Origin: Ctenosaura bakeri
Lineage: Eukaryota; Chordata; Lepidosauria; Squamata; Iguanidae
Assembly: GCA_948474755.1 (NCBI GenBank)
Contig: CAOLHI010001243.1
Span: 248,001 to 312,000, forward strand
DNA length: 64,000 bases
Reading direction: 5' to 3'
The notes beneath the pieces were generated by a model. The model did not search any database. It saw nothing but the letters and a program-made list of their open reading frames with translations, and was not told the DNA's origin. Within the stretch, counting starts at the first letter, position 1. Every line of letters starts with the position of its first letter. The position numbers and the translations under genes were made by a program. This document shows, one piece after another, positions 35,046 to 46,480 of the stretch.

Positions 35046-37317
35046 GAGTGATGGGGGAATGGGAAAAGGGCTGGGAATAAGCCAGATAGAAGGGGAAGAT
35101 ACTCTCACAAGACAGAAATCAGAGCATGGAAAAAGTAGTAACAACTCCCAGAATCCCTAAGTAGGCTTGCCGCTAAGTACACTGACTGGAAAAGACTGGG
35201 AACTGTAGCTCCTAAAAATAACGAAAAAAAATTCCAGGCTCTGAGGGAAAGAAAGCATTGTGAATACTCACCTTCTAAGATTATTCCCTTGGCCTTCTAG
35301 ACAGCCCTTTAGTGCTCTTGTTACCATGTCAGTGTGCTCTGTCAGGGGAGGGAGAGGGTGTCTCTATGCCTGAAGAGCTTATGGAGCTTTGCAAGTGGAT
35401 ACTCTTGAGATGATTATGTAGCTGTCAAAGATGCAAAGCTAAAATGGCATCTGTGCATTATTTCACAGTGTGTGCTCAGATGCTCAACAATGTATCATCG
35501 GCAGCCAAGAGCAAGCAGGTCATGACACAGATGTAAAAGCAAAATGAGTTTACTGCCACATCTTACAAAGTCAATAAATAATGTTTTTTTTCACCCCTTT
35601 CTTTAAAATTTTTTTAATGTGACCATAGCTCTTATAAAAGTTTCTGGATTGACAGGAGTGAAGATTGAAATTCTCAATTTATCCATGGTGCAGATACAGC
35701 AGAGCACAGGCAATAATCCTTCAATATACTGCAACCCTGACCAGGAATGACCATGTCTAAGGATAAGAGAGAAATGCAGGCTGTCTCTCTTTTCAGTCCT
35801 TGACCTCTCTCTACAGAGATTGCCAATAAAGGTAGAAATTAGTGTCAGCTGCACTAGTAGGATTTTTTTTTAAAAGAAAAGCTATGGCCAAAGAGAGTGG
35901 ATACCATCCCCCCACGGCACTTTGAAGTGACACCACCAATAGAATCAATCACATTTTCTGCAGGGATAACCTGCAAGCAGGAACCATGGTCAACATAAAT
36001 AAGACCATAAATTTCAGTCTGCTGCCTAAGCGCAGCCTCAAAATTTGCTAGCAGTCAGTGTGAAAATAACAGATAGTATTAAAAATGCAAGAGCAATAAA
36101 ACAAAGTTAGATTTCTTCTTGGGAGTATCTTCACCTCCTTCCCCTTAATTAAAGGAGCTGTCATTAGAAACCAAGCACAATGTATTGATTTGTGTGGCTT
36201 CTGCAAGGCCACACAGCGAGAAGAACAAAAGGACATTCCCTTTCCCTCATGTCTTCTAGTGAACAGAGTCCGTCCAGTTACCTGGACTGAAACTAAAAAT
36301 AATTCAGATTGGCTAGAAAAAGAAGTCTCTCCAGGTGTCTCTTGATCGTGATAGGTCATCCAGATATACATGTCAAACAACATAAAACATGTTTGCAATT
36401 TTGAATGCCAAATGTCATCTTGGCCAAGATATTAATGATTAAAAATGAAAGTACAGTAGGTTATTACCATGACTACAAATACGTTGTTGTTAAAGTATTC
36501 ATATATTGTCTCCCAGAATAAATCCTGGATTGTGAATAGGCTTCAGAAACTATTTTTGCTAGTGTCCTGCAGCAGGAAGAAAATTGCTAAAATTACTTAT
36601 TGCTTCCTTTGAGAAGAAAATTAGTGCCAAATTACATCCCTACTACCATGCTATTGTTTTTATGAGTATGCATCTTGCAGCAATGTTCACACTTACAGGA
36701 AGAACATAGCTCTGTGGGTGAAGAAAGCATTGTTATTCCACCTCCTGCTGCTCCCACACCTCTTCTTCCTCTTGTCTGTCCCAGTGCAGGGGACAAATTG
36801 TCTATGACACAGTTTGGTTTTTACATGCATTTTTAATAGCTAAATTTCCAGGTTGCTCTCACCAAGATACCAACAGGAGCAAGACTTGCCTCCACCAGAG
36901 GTATAGCTACTGAAAGGGCAACGTGAGGACATTTTCTCCTGTAAGAATTCTGCCTACCCAAAATAAAAATTTCTTTCACCCTTAAAATTTCTAGCATTGC
37001 AGAGAGTAAGATAGTGAAAACTGTTAACACCTGGAATACTCATATTTGTTGTATTCACATTCTCTTTGTAACTTTGCCTGCTCCCCCTCTTTTTTTGGAT
37101 GCCTATTTCTAAATGCTTGACTCAAGTTTTAACTACTGCAATGCTAGAAATTGGGGGATTGAAGGAACATTTCATGGAGAGAGAGAATTCTTATTTCAGA
37201 AGGCCATGCCCTCACTTTTCCCACTTTGTAGCTATATCCCTGGTCTGTACCTGCTAGTCCAAGTGCCAAAGGTAAGGTGGGAGGACCTGCTTCTTTTTTT
37301 AAGCAAGAGGGAGGTTT
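35046..37317. other. Gene-free stretch
   Basis: Around 35148-35215 there are words common in lizard repeats (aactcccagaatccct; actgggaactgtagctcct) without clear ends. At 36573-36625 lies the near copy of 6388-6436. No gene. Confidence 0.4.
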
Positions 37318-38229
37318 TGTTACCTTGATTTCTGGGGTTCCGTGAGGGACATCTCAATGTGCTTACAATGGGGAATGGGAATTAGCAAGAGCACCGGTAA
37401 GCCATACAAGAGGCAGGGCAACCTAGTGAGATCTTGAACCCAATGTCTACGGGGTCAGGCTGAGTCAATGAGCAAACTGAAGTAAATAATAATTGTTTCT
37501 TTATTTTTGATAAACACAGTCAAAACGTATGTATGCAAACACACTCACACAGATGTATTGAAAGAAAGGTAGGAGTTGCATAGAGGGTATTTGAGAGGGA
37601 TTTTAGCATGGGAAATACTCCACCTGTCCTGAAGCCCGGGTAGTCTGAAGAAAGGTCCGTAGAAGTGGAGATTCTCAGCACGTGGAGCTGAGGGGAAGGC
37701 TCATAGAATGAAGCAACAGCAAGGTGGGATGGAAGCCAGGAGCGATCTGAAGAGACGCTCAAAATCGGGGGTCTTATAGGGGAAAATGTGCTCGTAGGCA
37801 TGTCTGTTCCTGGGGATAACAGTGGGTTTTGGGCTGGAGACAAAGCCTCCGAAAGGTCAGTATTTTGCATGATTGAGTTATGACAGCATTGTCAATAGAG
37901 TAGACAGTATGCAAACATGGAGTGCTTGACAGTTGAGTATTCGCCTCGTCAAGCTGCCTGCTTGGGGCAGGGAGTCTTTTGTAAACAGCGTGCATACATA
38001 ATGTGATCTTAAAGGGTACTTGCCTTGAGGTCTCCTGAAGCTGCAGTCCAGCAATTACTGGTCTGCCTGGATTTGTTTTGAATAGTTCAGCTATTTTCGG
38101 CCATGCCTGTGTGCGTGCTTGTCTGGGGGCCTTGCAGGCACATGGAGCGGAATGGGTAGTGAAGGCCAAATTCTTGATATCAAATGATATCTAATATACC
38201 ACAAGTCCAGACTAGAAACTACAGTAACA
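37318..38229 (-). mobile_element. Solo LTR, 912 bp, same family as the one at 57028
   Basis: On the minus strand it begins TGTTACTGTAG and ends ATCAAGGTAACA, and GTTT flanks both sides (37314-37317 and 38230-38233), a 4-bp target duplication. A TATA-like TATAAGAC lies at 37778-37771 and AATAAA at 37505-37500, in LTR order. Segments CCTGACCCCGTAG, GGTTCAAGATC and CTTGCCTC match the LTR at 57028-57912. No viral genes adjoin it, so it is a solo LTR left by recombination. The 4-bp duplication fits gamma/epsilon-type endogenous retroviruses or some Gypsy elements. Confidence 0.8.
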
Positions 38230-38920
38230 GTTTCTCCATTCAGAAGCAGATTCTCTTTCTGGGATTGAAACTCTGTAGAAGGCTCAGGCAAGGGGATTTC
38301 CCTTCATTTATACCTCCAACCTCACCCAGAATGGCCCCAACCTTTATCAAGGTTTTCTTTTCTTTTCTTTTCTTTTCTCCTCTCCTTCTTTCTTTCCTTC
38401 CTTCCTTTCATAAACATGATGGTAGAACAAAATTGCCATCAGGATGAGCAAAGGGTAGTTGAATCCTCTAATTGGATGATTTTCTGTGTTAGTACTGAAC
38501 TTGTTCTGGGGAAAAACAAGTAAGAAACAATTAAATGAAGGGCTGCTGTTTTGGTCAGGAGAGCCGAAAACAAGGACCCTATGTAGTCCTCCCCACCCCT
38601 GCCAACAAATACTTTGTAAGGGTTAAGAAAGGAGAAGCTTCGCCCAACAATTTTGGAGTGCCTCCTTCAATGAATTGTTTACTTCTCCCTGTTCTCTCAG
38701 CACCATTTTAGCACCATGTGGTATTTGTGTTTATCTTGTATAAGTGTTTGAATTAGTGTGAATGTGAGGATTAAAGCACAGGGAAAAACTCTTCAGGGAA
38801 ATAGAGTTGCATTGCAGGTCAAAACAGATCTGCAGAAATGCAAGGCAACTAGTGGAGATAAGAGAAGCTTTGCCAGCCATTATGCATTTCCACCAGGGAC
38901 AACCTTTTCATCCTATCTAT
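38230..38920. other. Gene-free stretch with (TTTTC)n/(CTTT)n run
   Basis: A pyrimidine microsatellite lies at about 38353-38408 (TTTTC units, then CTTT and CCTT). No gene is seen. Confidence 0.55.
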
Positions 38921-39270
38921 TTATTTATTTATTATATTTGTATACCATTTTTCTTCCAGAGTGGGACCCAAAGTGTTTCCAGAACAGTGAATTAAACATT
39001 TACACTAAAATTTAAAAACAATTAAAATCAATCACATAAAACAGTATAAAATCATTTAAAAAACATACAAAAGTTTTTTAAAAAATGAATAAAACACTCC
39101 AATTAAAATAGAAAAGCTCTTCTGCTCTTAAATAACACACAGTTGATGGTAGCAAAAGCCACTGAGAGGTCCAGCAGAACCAACAGGGACACAGTCCCCT
39201 GTTGAGTTCCCTGGCTAGGTGATCTGCCAAGGTGACCAAAGCTGTCTCTGTCCCATTATCAATAATGCAC
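38921..39270 (-). pseudogene. L2-like LINE fragment with reverse transcriptase remnant
   Basis: On the minus strand at 39265-39118, NGTETALVTLADHLARELNRG is followed, after a frame change, by LLVLLDLSVAFATIN. This corresponds to RT block A (usually LLVLLDLSAAFDTVDH), with the catalytic Asp of AFDT replaced by Ala. Further 3' on the minus strand comes the tail region with GTTTAATTCACTGTTCTGG and TATTTA runs, as in other LINE tails here. A short, inactive fragment. Confidence 0.6.
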
Positions 39271-39774
39271 ATTCATTATTCACAACAAACATTTATCTAT
39301 TTAATAAGAATTATGTCTAGCCTAATGAAAAGCACAGGTTCTCTCTTATCAGCATAGTCAGGGTCATATCAACGAGGAGCAGTGTTTCATTGGGGGCTTC
39401 ATAACAGTCATATCTGCATGGGAGACTGATGCTGAATCAGTCTGCTCTCTGTCTCTTGTGGGCCAATTTTATATCCTTTCTAGACTCCAGTAATCCAATC
39501 AGATTAGATCTTTACTAGCCTCTGTCAACAATGTTGGTTCGTTTATACAAATATTTGTTCTTAGTCTTAGTGATCTTTTTCCTATGACATAACATCTGAT
39601 AACCACTAGTTCTTGATTTTCTTTCATCAGATTGTATCAGCCATTTGATTTCATCAGCCTGTAACTATTTAATGTAGTACTAATAGTCCTATAATGCAGT
39701 ACCTTTCTTGAGTTTATTATAAGTCAATCCACTATTTCTGTTTCTTTTTTAAACTTATCATTTTGTTTTTGTTG
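39271..39774. other. Gene-free stretch
   Basis: No gene or defined repeat was recognised up to the target site of the LTR at 39780. Confidence 0.4.
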
Positions 39775-39779
39775 TTTTG

Positions 39780-40316
39780 TGTGATAGCTGATGCCTCTGA
39801 GATAGGAGAGCAACTGATTGTGCCAAGAACTGAGCCAGTGAGTGAGCAAATCAACTTGCAAACATCCCCCACACTGGAAGGTCAAGCAGAAACAGAGTTG
39901 CCCTGGCCAGCTCATGATGGAGAGGGAACCAGCAGTGATTCAGAGAAGTTACAGCCACCTGTGCCCATCAGCGCTCAATCACAAAGAAGGCTGAAATGAA
40001 TGGCTCAGAGAGGGGCTGCATGGACTAGGTTGAAGAAACAATAATAAGCAGAACCTGTTCACAGCGGCTGTTTAAGTCTGCCGGTGTGGCTGCTTTGCTC
40101 GCAGAAAATTACTAGCAAGCCCCTACGACCTTTGTGTCTCCTGTTTCCTGAAACCCTCTGGATGGATCTCTGCCTCCTGAACCTTAGGACTGGAACTTGA
40201 CCTGGCTCGGCTTGTGTTTTTCCTTGTGTTTGGTGTATTTGGACACTCCCTGCAAGTATTCCCAACCTCCCTCTTCCCTTTGCTGGCTGAAGCTCGGCAG
40301 GGAGAGAATCTTGACA
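39780..40316. mobile_element. Solo LTR, 537 bp, flanked by TTTTG
   Basis: It begins TGTGATAGCTGATGCC and ends GAGAATCTTGACA, and TTTTG flanks both sides (39775-39779, 40317-40321), a 5-bp target duplication. TG...CA ends and a 5-bp duplication fit an LTR retroelement, probably Gypsy-like. The left half is open for 78 codons but lacks a known domain. A polyadenylation signal was not identified, so orientation is left open. Confidence 0.65.
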
Positions 40317-40335
40317 TTTTGTTATATCAGTTATA

Positions 40336-41290
40336 TATTACCCCAAAACATGGGTGACTCAGGGGTCCACCCACGATGTCAATACCTCTGTGAAACTTTG
40401 AAATTATTAGCTCAAAATAGGAGGCCTGTGAAAGGGGAGTAACTTAAGATCTTTTACACCTATGTTTACCAGTACTTCTACAAGGAAGAACCAGTCAGAT
40501 ATCCAAAAGCAAGTTTAATTGTGTTTTATTGGGAAAAATTAATAATCATACATGCAAAATCCAAGCAGTCACACAATCACAGCAGGCTAACTGAGGGAAA
40601 TAGGAGGAAAATTTAAGATAGTGAAATTTCAGGGCAAAGTGGGTGATATTTACCAATCCAGAAGAGCAGTGAAGAAGCAGTGATATGGCTCAGATACAAG
40701 TCTAAGGACAGTTGGGAACTGGAACAGCAAAGTGGTGACCAGCAAGTTGACTGGCCAAAAACAGAGGATTAAATTCCCAATTTCTGCAGGGGAGGCAAGA
40801 GTGTTAATGGCTGTCTGGCTGAGTAAACTGGAGTTTTCAGAGTGACAGTGAGGTCCAGAATGAGCTAATGGGCTTAGCATTAAGTGAGAAAGGGTTAAAA
40901 GTTGTCCTGATACCTTGGTACTTGTCAGACAGGTTTGAAGACAAAGGAGAAGTTTGCTTGGTCAGAGGAAAAGGAGTTAAGACAATCAGCAGCCTGGTGG
41001 GAATCTCCCAGATACTATTGTCTAAAAGGTTGAGTTGTTAAGGCTAGCTGCAAGCCCATTATTTGTGGAGTTTTCTGGTGATTTCCTGACTATAACCTGC
41101 CTATGCCTGGAGGTGTTTTCTAACCTGATTCAGAATGCACGTGTTTGGCCAGCCTTTTCCTCTTATACAGCCTGGACATTCAGCCATAGTCAAGTATGTT
41201 TATATTTATGCCAATTAATATATTTTGCCAATTAAATCATATTACTCCAATTAAATCATATCAAATGTGGGTGAGTACGGTCTGGTAATA
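40336..41290 (-). mobile_element. Probable solo LTR, family shared with 52522-53409
   Basis: It aligns with 52522-53409: for example TAGCTCAAAATAGGAGGCCTG against TAGCTCAAAGGAGGCCTG, then ATCTTTTACACCTATG against ATCTTTTCACCTGTAT, and TGCAAGCCCATTA in both. Its edges TATTACCCC and GGTAATA are decayed forms of the other copy's TGTTACCC and GGTAACA. AATAAA on the minus strand lies at 40530-40525. It starts only 15 bases after the TTTTG duplication of the previous LTR. The flanking bases (TATA, TATG) nearly match. Confidence 0.55.
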
Positions 41291-41489
41291 TATGATAGTA
41301 CCTACACTCTTAATATTATACCTAAGCAGTTTTGCATTATATTTTGCTTTGTGTTCTGTGTTTTCCAAGCACTCTGGTTCAGGGGCTACATTTGGCAAAC
41401 GTGAACCCAAAACAGCACTCAGCCTGTAACAATGCTTCCTGACCTATACAGCAGCACTCCTAGCCTCAGAGGTGTAGGGTCTAGTTGAT
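41291..41489. other. Short gene-free stretch
   Basis: No gene or repeat recognised. Confidence 0.4.
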
Positions 41490-41600
41490 ACTATAGCTTA
41501 GTGGTAGAACACATAGCTCAGAGGATTTACCTCAGTGGTAGACCACATCCTTTGCATTCAGAAGGAACCAGGTTCAAACCCTGGGATCAGAGGCAGGATG
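41490..41600 (+). mobile_element. tRNA-like SINE head with duplicated A box
   Basis: TATAGCTTAGTGGTAGAACA (A-box-like) is followed by a second similar word, CCTCAGTGGTAGACCACATC, then TTTGCATTCAGAAGG and the B box GGTTCAAACCCTGG at about 41571-41584. This is a tRNA-derived promoter of an older SINE rather than a tRNA gene: the first A box appears twice and the acceptor arms do not pair. Confidence 0.55.
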
Positions 41601-42734
41601 AGTGTGACCCATGGACTAATATGGCCCTCAAGTTTGTTTTAGATCGTCAAATGGCCCTTGTTTTTTTCATTTTTTTTTTTTTTAAACTCTAGAGGTAACA
41701 GGGGAGACAATGTTGACATGTTCTTGTAACCTTCCTGGGTTGCTTTAGGCCCAAGAATATTCTTTTTAAATCAGGAAGTAAACAGAATTTTTTTGTTGCT
41801 GATTTATAAAATTGTTGTCTTGGGCCTAAGATAGCCTACTAGTGATCCAAAGGTAGAGATGTCCAGAGCACCCTGTGTTTTAAAACAAGTAGGGAAGTGG
41901 TATGAGGCCTCTTTGAGGTCCAATGAGTTCTCCTAGACTTCTTTATCTCCTAGATCTAGATGTGTGACTCCTAGACTTCTGAGGTAGAGCTAGGAATCAA
42001 TGTTGCCTAAAACTTCAGAGACTACCAGTCAGTCAGTGATGACAGGGCTAGATGGACTCATGTCTTCCTAGGTCAATTTGAAATTGATGACAAGGGTATC
42101 CTGCTCATGCTCAGAGGTGTATTATTCATTAGTGAACATGAATAGGAAAATAAAATAAAATAATTGCAACTACTGTACAATATGAGAAAGGCTCACCATA
42201 GTTTCAAGCCCCATAAGATCTTGAAATTACAATGAGGTTTAAAATGCACCAAGTACAAGCTAAGCCATTTTCATTCATTAGCCTCAAATAGCAAGCTGAA
42301 CAGGCAAAGGCCTGGTGGTCTGTTTAAATGGCATGTGAACTGCTGTACCCTTGCAGGAAAGCAGCAATTTTTTTAAAGGGCTATTAATCATAAAGGTTAG
42401 TAAAGCCACATATCACTGCCAGCTGATAGAGATAAGCTAGCCAGACAAGTTAACAACACAGAAAATGACAAGCACTCAGATCAGCAATTGACTCGACAAT
42501 TATGGTGAAAGACGCAGAGGCCCCTGATGACACCTTGAAAAATGACATTTTTTTTGGGAGCCAATACAGACTCATCAAACCATATGCATTCTAAATTAAG
42601 AAACAAAGAATGTAAAACTAAAATATGGATGCTCCAAGCCTCAAATCCATACTGCTGAATCTGCTCAAATAGCATTGATCTGGAGCTGTTCACGTCTGCT
42701 GCCCTTCTTCTACCTGCTGCCGCCGCCTCTCTGT
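41601..42734. other. Gene-free stretch
   Basis: A T-run lies at about 41668-41683. A 124-codon minus-strand open frame begins in the transposon to the right (42855) and runs into this stretch to 42481; no motif supports it. Confidence 0.45.
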
Positions 42735-43327
42735 CAGTGATGTATTTAAGTCTTTTACTCCAAGTCTCAAATTGAGTCTCAAGTCTTGAGCCAGACTCAA
42801 GTCTGGGAGCCAACTTGTATTCCAACCTATATTCAGAATTTCTGGACAGAGTCAAATAAAGTCAGTTTTAACAATTTAAGTAGAGTTGGCCCTCCACTTT
42901 TGTGATTTTTCCATCTGCAGCTTCAGAAGTGGGGAATAGGATCCTTCTTACTTCCCATATACAAAGCTTTTTCAGAAGTCGGGAATAGGATCGTTCTTAT
43001 TCCCCATTACTGAAGCTTCAAGAGCTTTAGAAGGAAGGTTCCTTCCACCTCAAGCCCACTGCCTAACTCATTTGCTGTTCCCTCTGAGAAATGTGTCCAC
43101 GCTTTGGCCTTGAGACTGATTGTCGTGTGACCTGTAAGTTGTAAGGTTTTTGGATGAAGGTGTTATGTTACTGAACTAAGGGCAGCAAGTCACTCACTAA
43201 AAATGTGCAAGTCTCAAATCGAGTCGAGTCAGTGTGTAATTGTTGCCAAGTCAAGTCTGAGTTGAGTCACTGAAGTGACTTGAGTCTGACTTGAGTCCAA
43301 GTCAATCGACTTGAGCCTACATCACTG
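42735..43327. mobile_element. 593-bp non-autonomous foldback transposon, CAGTGATGTA ends
   Basis: Both ends begin CAGTGATGTA when read inward, and CTGT flanks both sides (42731-42734, 43328-43331). Behind each end are many copies of a GACTTGAGTC-type word: on the left AAGTCTCAAATTGAGTCTCA and CCAGACTCAAGTCTG; on the right CAAATCGAGTCGAGTC, GTCACTGAAGTGACTTGAG and GACTTGAGTCCAAGTC. Such subterminal arrays are usual as transposase-binding sites. The interior has a tandem pair of near-palindromic segments and no transposase. The superfamily is not certain; a 4-bp duplication would exclude Tc1/mariner and hAT. Confidence 0.7.
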
Positions 43328-43331
43328 CTGT

Positions 43332-44695
43332 CACCAAAATATTTTTTTTTCTTCAGTTGCTTGTCCAGAAACAAATACTGCATCCTAACTATTAACAAGA
43401 TTGGGTAGAAGGAAGAGTTCCAGTGAGCTTAAAACTTTAACTCAGTGTGTTGAAGCTAAGAACAAAGGAGAGAAAGAGCTAAAAGAGGATGTTAATAGAA
43501 AAGGGGGGTTATATGATAACCAGCCCTAGAAGGTGCTGGGGTCACATGGCCTGGTTGCCTGGATACACAAAGTATTTATGACCATGCATTGCAACAGAAA
43601 GAAGAGCAAGAACTGGGAATGAGTATAGGCATGTGAGGAGGAGGCTATACTATCAAAATCCTCAATTGCTCTAATAGCAATGAAGAAAGGAGGTGAGAGG
43701 GAATGTTTGATTTTCTAACAATAAAAAATCTGAAACTAAGTATGAGTCATGAGATAGCCAAATTTACTGAAGACAACTATTTAGGGTGATGATGACAAAA
43801 TCAGATAATGAAGCGGTCCGTACTGAGAGAACGGACAGTAAAATGGCAAATTAAATTGCACGCAATCAAGTGACAAGTGATGCATATTGTGAACAAAAAT
43901 CCTATCTTCATGTATGCAGAGATTGCAGCAAAATTATCAAGAGATCTTGGGGTTGTAGAAGATAGCCTGGTGAAAATGTTCACCCACTGTGCAGCTCCTA
44001 TAAAAAGAATGATTTTTATGTGGGCATAGTTAAAATGAGAATTGAAAATAAAACTGCCAATATCATACTTCCCCTATAAAAATCTTTGTTGGGATCACAT
44101 CTGAAATCCATATACAATTCTGACCATCATCCATAAGAAGGGATATTGTACAGCTGGAAAAGGTGAGGAAAAGGGCAACCCAAATGATGAAATGGCCATA
44201 ACAACTACCCTGCAACATAAGTTGATAATATTTGGGGCTGTTTAGCTTAGGGAAAAAGGTGAATAAGAGGCATGATAGTACTATATAAAATATGCACAAT
44301 ATAGAAAAAGCAGATAGAACTCTTCTTTTCTCATAGTATTGGAGCCCTAGGGTCATCCTCTGAAGATAAATGGTAGGAGATTCAAGACAGATAAAAGTAC
44401 TTCTTCATATCACAGATATTTAACCTTTATACAGCACCTAGTTAAACAAAACTTAGTGATAGCTATAAAGTTGAATGGTTTTAAAAGTGGGAGTGGATAC
44501 AGTCATGGAGGAACTATTAATGCTGTGGCAGTTCCACAGAACATAAATTATAGCCTAAAACATTATGAAGGATAAGATCTTGTTACCAAACAAGTAAAAT
44601 GTCTCATAAATAATGGCTGATATTCAAGATTACAGTTATGCAATTGTAACTTAGAGTTAGAGATCTGAAACTTCTCTGTGTTCACTAAGACTAAA
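43332..44695. other. Gene-free stretch
   Basis: AT-rich; a 97-codon minus-strand frame at 44356-44063 is hydrophobic by composition but has no motif. No repeat recognised. Confidence 0.4.
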
Positions 44696-44698
44696 TTA

Positions 44699-44946
44699 GG
44701 CCATTCCACAGTACACTGTTATTATGCTATTATTCCACTTTCAACATCCTGTGAAATTCTGGGATTTGTAGTCCTTCCTTCCTTCCTTCCTTCCTTCCTT
44801 CCTTCCTTCCTTTCTTTCTTTCTAGTGCCAAATTGCACTCTGGCTGAGAATTCTAAATGCCCATCCCTAAACTGCAAACTTCAAGATTCCACAGGATGTT
44901 TAAAAGTGGAATAATAGCACTATAACAGTGTACTGTGGAAATGGTC
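44699..44946. mobile_element. Harbinger-like MITE containing an expanded (CCTT)n
   Basis: Ends GGCCATTCCACAGTACACTG and the complement of CAGTGTACTGTGGAAATGGTC pair, and TTA flanks both sides (44696-44698, 44947-44949). Within it, right after GATTTGTAG, lies a (CCTT)n run at about 44772-44821 that makes this copy some 45 bases longer than others. Confidence 0.85.
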
Positions 44947-44949
44947 TTA

Positions 44950-46319
44950 CTGTAAAATTACTTAAACAGGGCTGTAACAATCTGAAGCAGGACACCAGTT
45001 GCAAGTCCTCATTGCAGCCTCACTTGTTGGTGGGAAGAGGGTGAAAATATCATCCTTTCTGCACCCCAATTGGCCACTGAAAGAACATCCTTCAATTGAT
45101 CCACTTACCGGCTTTAAATGTGGGCTGGGGGGCTGGGTGAGCCAGTAGTCATTACTTAGGTTATGCTGATGTAAGTAAATAGCTGGTGTAAAATATCGAT
45201 GATCATAACTGAAAGTTGTCTGGCACTCAAAGCCTACACATATATGGATTTCATTATCAAACAACTGCCTTTCCACTGCAGAGATATTTACCTTTAAATA
45301 AGCAGCCAGTACTGTTCCCATTTCATGCAGCAGAAAAAAGATCCCTGTCATATGACTTCATATCACTGAAATCCTCCCCATTATATTTTGGGTACACAGT
45401 GAAATACTGTATTTTATAGAAGAAGATCCTCAGTTCTCATTCCTCCCACCCACCCACCCACCCCTTCCTTCCTTCCTTCCTTCCTTCCTTCCTTTTTGTC
45501 AGGCAATGTTTTAAGTAAAATGAGTATTACACAGCCACAGTAAAGTATATGTATCTCATATTAATTTCAATGGCTAAGAACAAATTCAGAAACAAAGAAG
45601 TGAAAAGCCCTACTTTATGGTTAACCAGAATTCAGGCAGGAAGAAGGCAACTGGTGCAGACAGCAGGGGAGATGCTCAGCCTAGCATGGCCAACTACAGC
45701 CCTTGGAATGCTAATAAATGGGAATGACGAAAGGCAATAAAAGTAGAGGCCTGTCAGTTTAATAGCCACACTGATAGATGAGTGAGTTGGGAGCTGGGCT
45801 TGGAAAAGAAAGGAGGAGTTGTTCTGAGGTGATACTACAGGAAAAGGCTGACATAGATACAAGCTGTAACATTGAACTAAGCATTGTGCCTGCACCATTG
45901 CTCAATGTTTTAAATCAACCTTTTATTGACTGAACCTATTGCTATTGTTATCAGTTTACTCTCTGCCTGAATGGAATTCATTTGGAAGGCAGTAATATAG
46001 ACAACCGCTCATGAATATACAAACCCATAGCTATTTAGTCCATCGTTGTAGCTGCCTTAGAGCCCCTAAATACTAAACCCTAGGGTGGTTTAAGGACAGA
46101 TAGGAAAACTGCTGTGTTGTCCCCTACCTGCCAGACCCCCATTTTTTTTTTAAAGTGGGCTTTTGGGCCCCAGATGGCAAAAATGGTTCAAAACAAAAGC
46201 TGTCAAGTGTGACAGTTTTGCTCCTGCAAATCCCAATGCCATCTCATGTACAACTCCCTCCAAAAACCAAAATAAATAGTTGAAAATTAGCTAGAAAAGG
46301 GTGCGTGAAAGTGACAGTA
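44950..46319. other. Gene-free stretch with second (CCTT)n run
   Basis: A CCCA-rich run and then (CCTT)n lie at about 45450-45495. A minus-strand 129-codon frame at 45351-44962 has no recognisable domain. No gene is supported. Confidence 0.45.
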
Positions 46320-46380
46320 CAGTAGGAGCCCTGTATCTGTGGATTCATTATCTGCTGACCCAGTTATCCCCGGTTGCTCC
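46320..46380. mobile_element. pogo/Tigger-like end, partial
   Basis: ACAGTAGGAGCCCTGTATCT, then GTGGATTCATTATCTGC, resembles the ends of pogo-type MITEs. Only one end was found, and a SINE body fragment follows at once. Confidence 0.3.
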
Positions 46381-46411
46381 CCACTGCTATCACGGTGGCT
46401 TTCATATAGCT

Positions 46412-46475
46412 GTTCCATGAATTTCATAGGGTTTTCTCAGACAAGGAATAATCAGAGGTGGTTTTGACTGTTCCT
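46412..46475 (-). mobile_element. SINE body fragment, 5S-SINE type
   Basis: CCATGAATTTCATAGGGTTT, TCTCAGACAAGGAATAATCA and GAGGTGGTTTTG match the body of the SINE at 49482-49712 (catggatttcagaaggtttt; cttagacgaggaatattcag). The head is missing. Confidence 0.5.
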
Positions 46476-46480
46476 TTGTC

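Noticed and set aside
41490..41600. tRNA gene
   Set aside because: Box A and box B words are present but box A is doubled and no acceptor stem or anticodon arm pairs properly; a SINE head explains it.
42481..42855. 124-codon minus-strand frame
   Set aside because: It begins in the foldback transposon and crosses its edge into flanking DNA, so it cannot be an ancestral gene; no motif.
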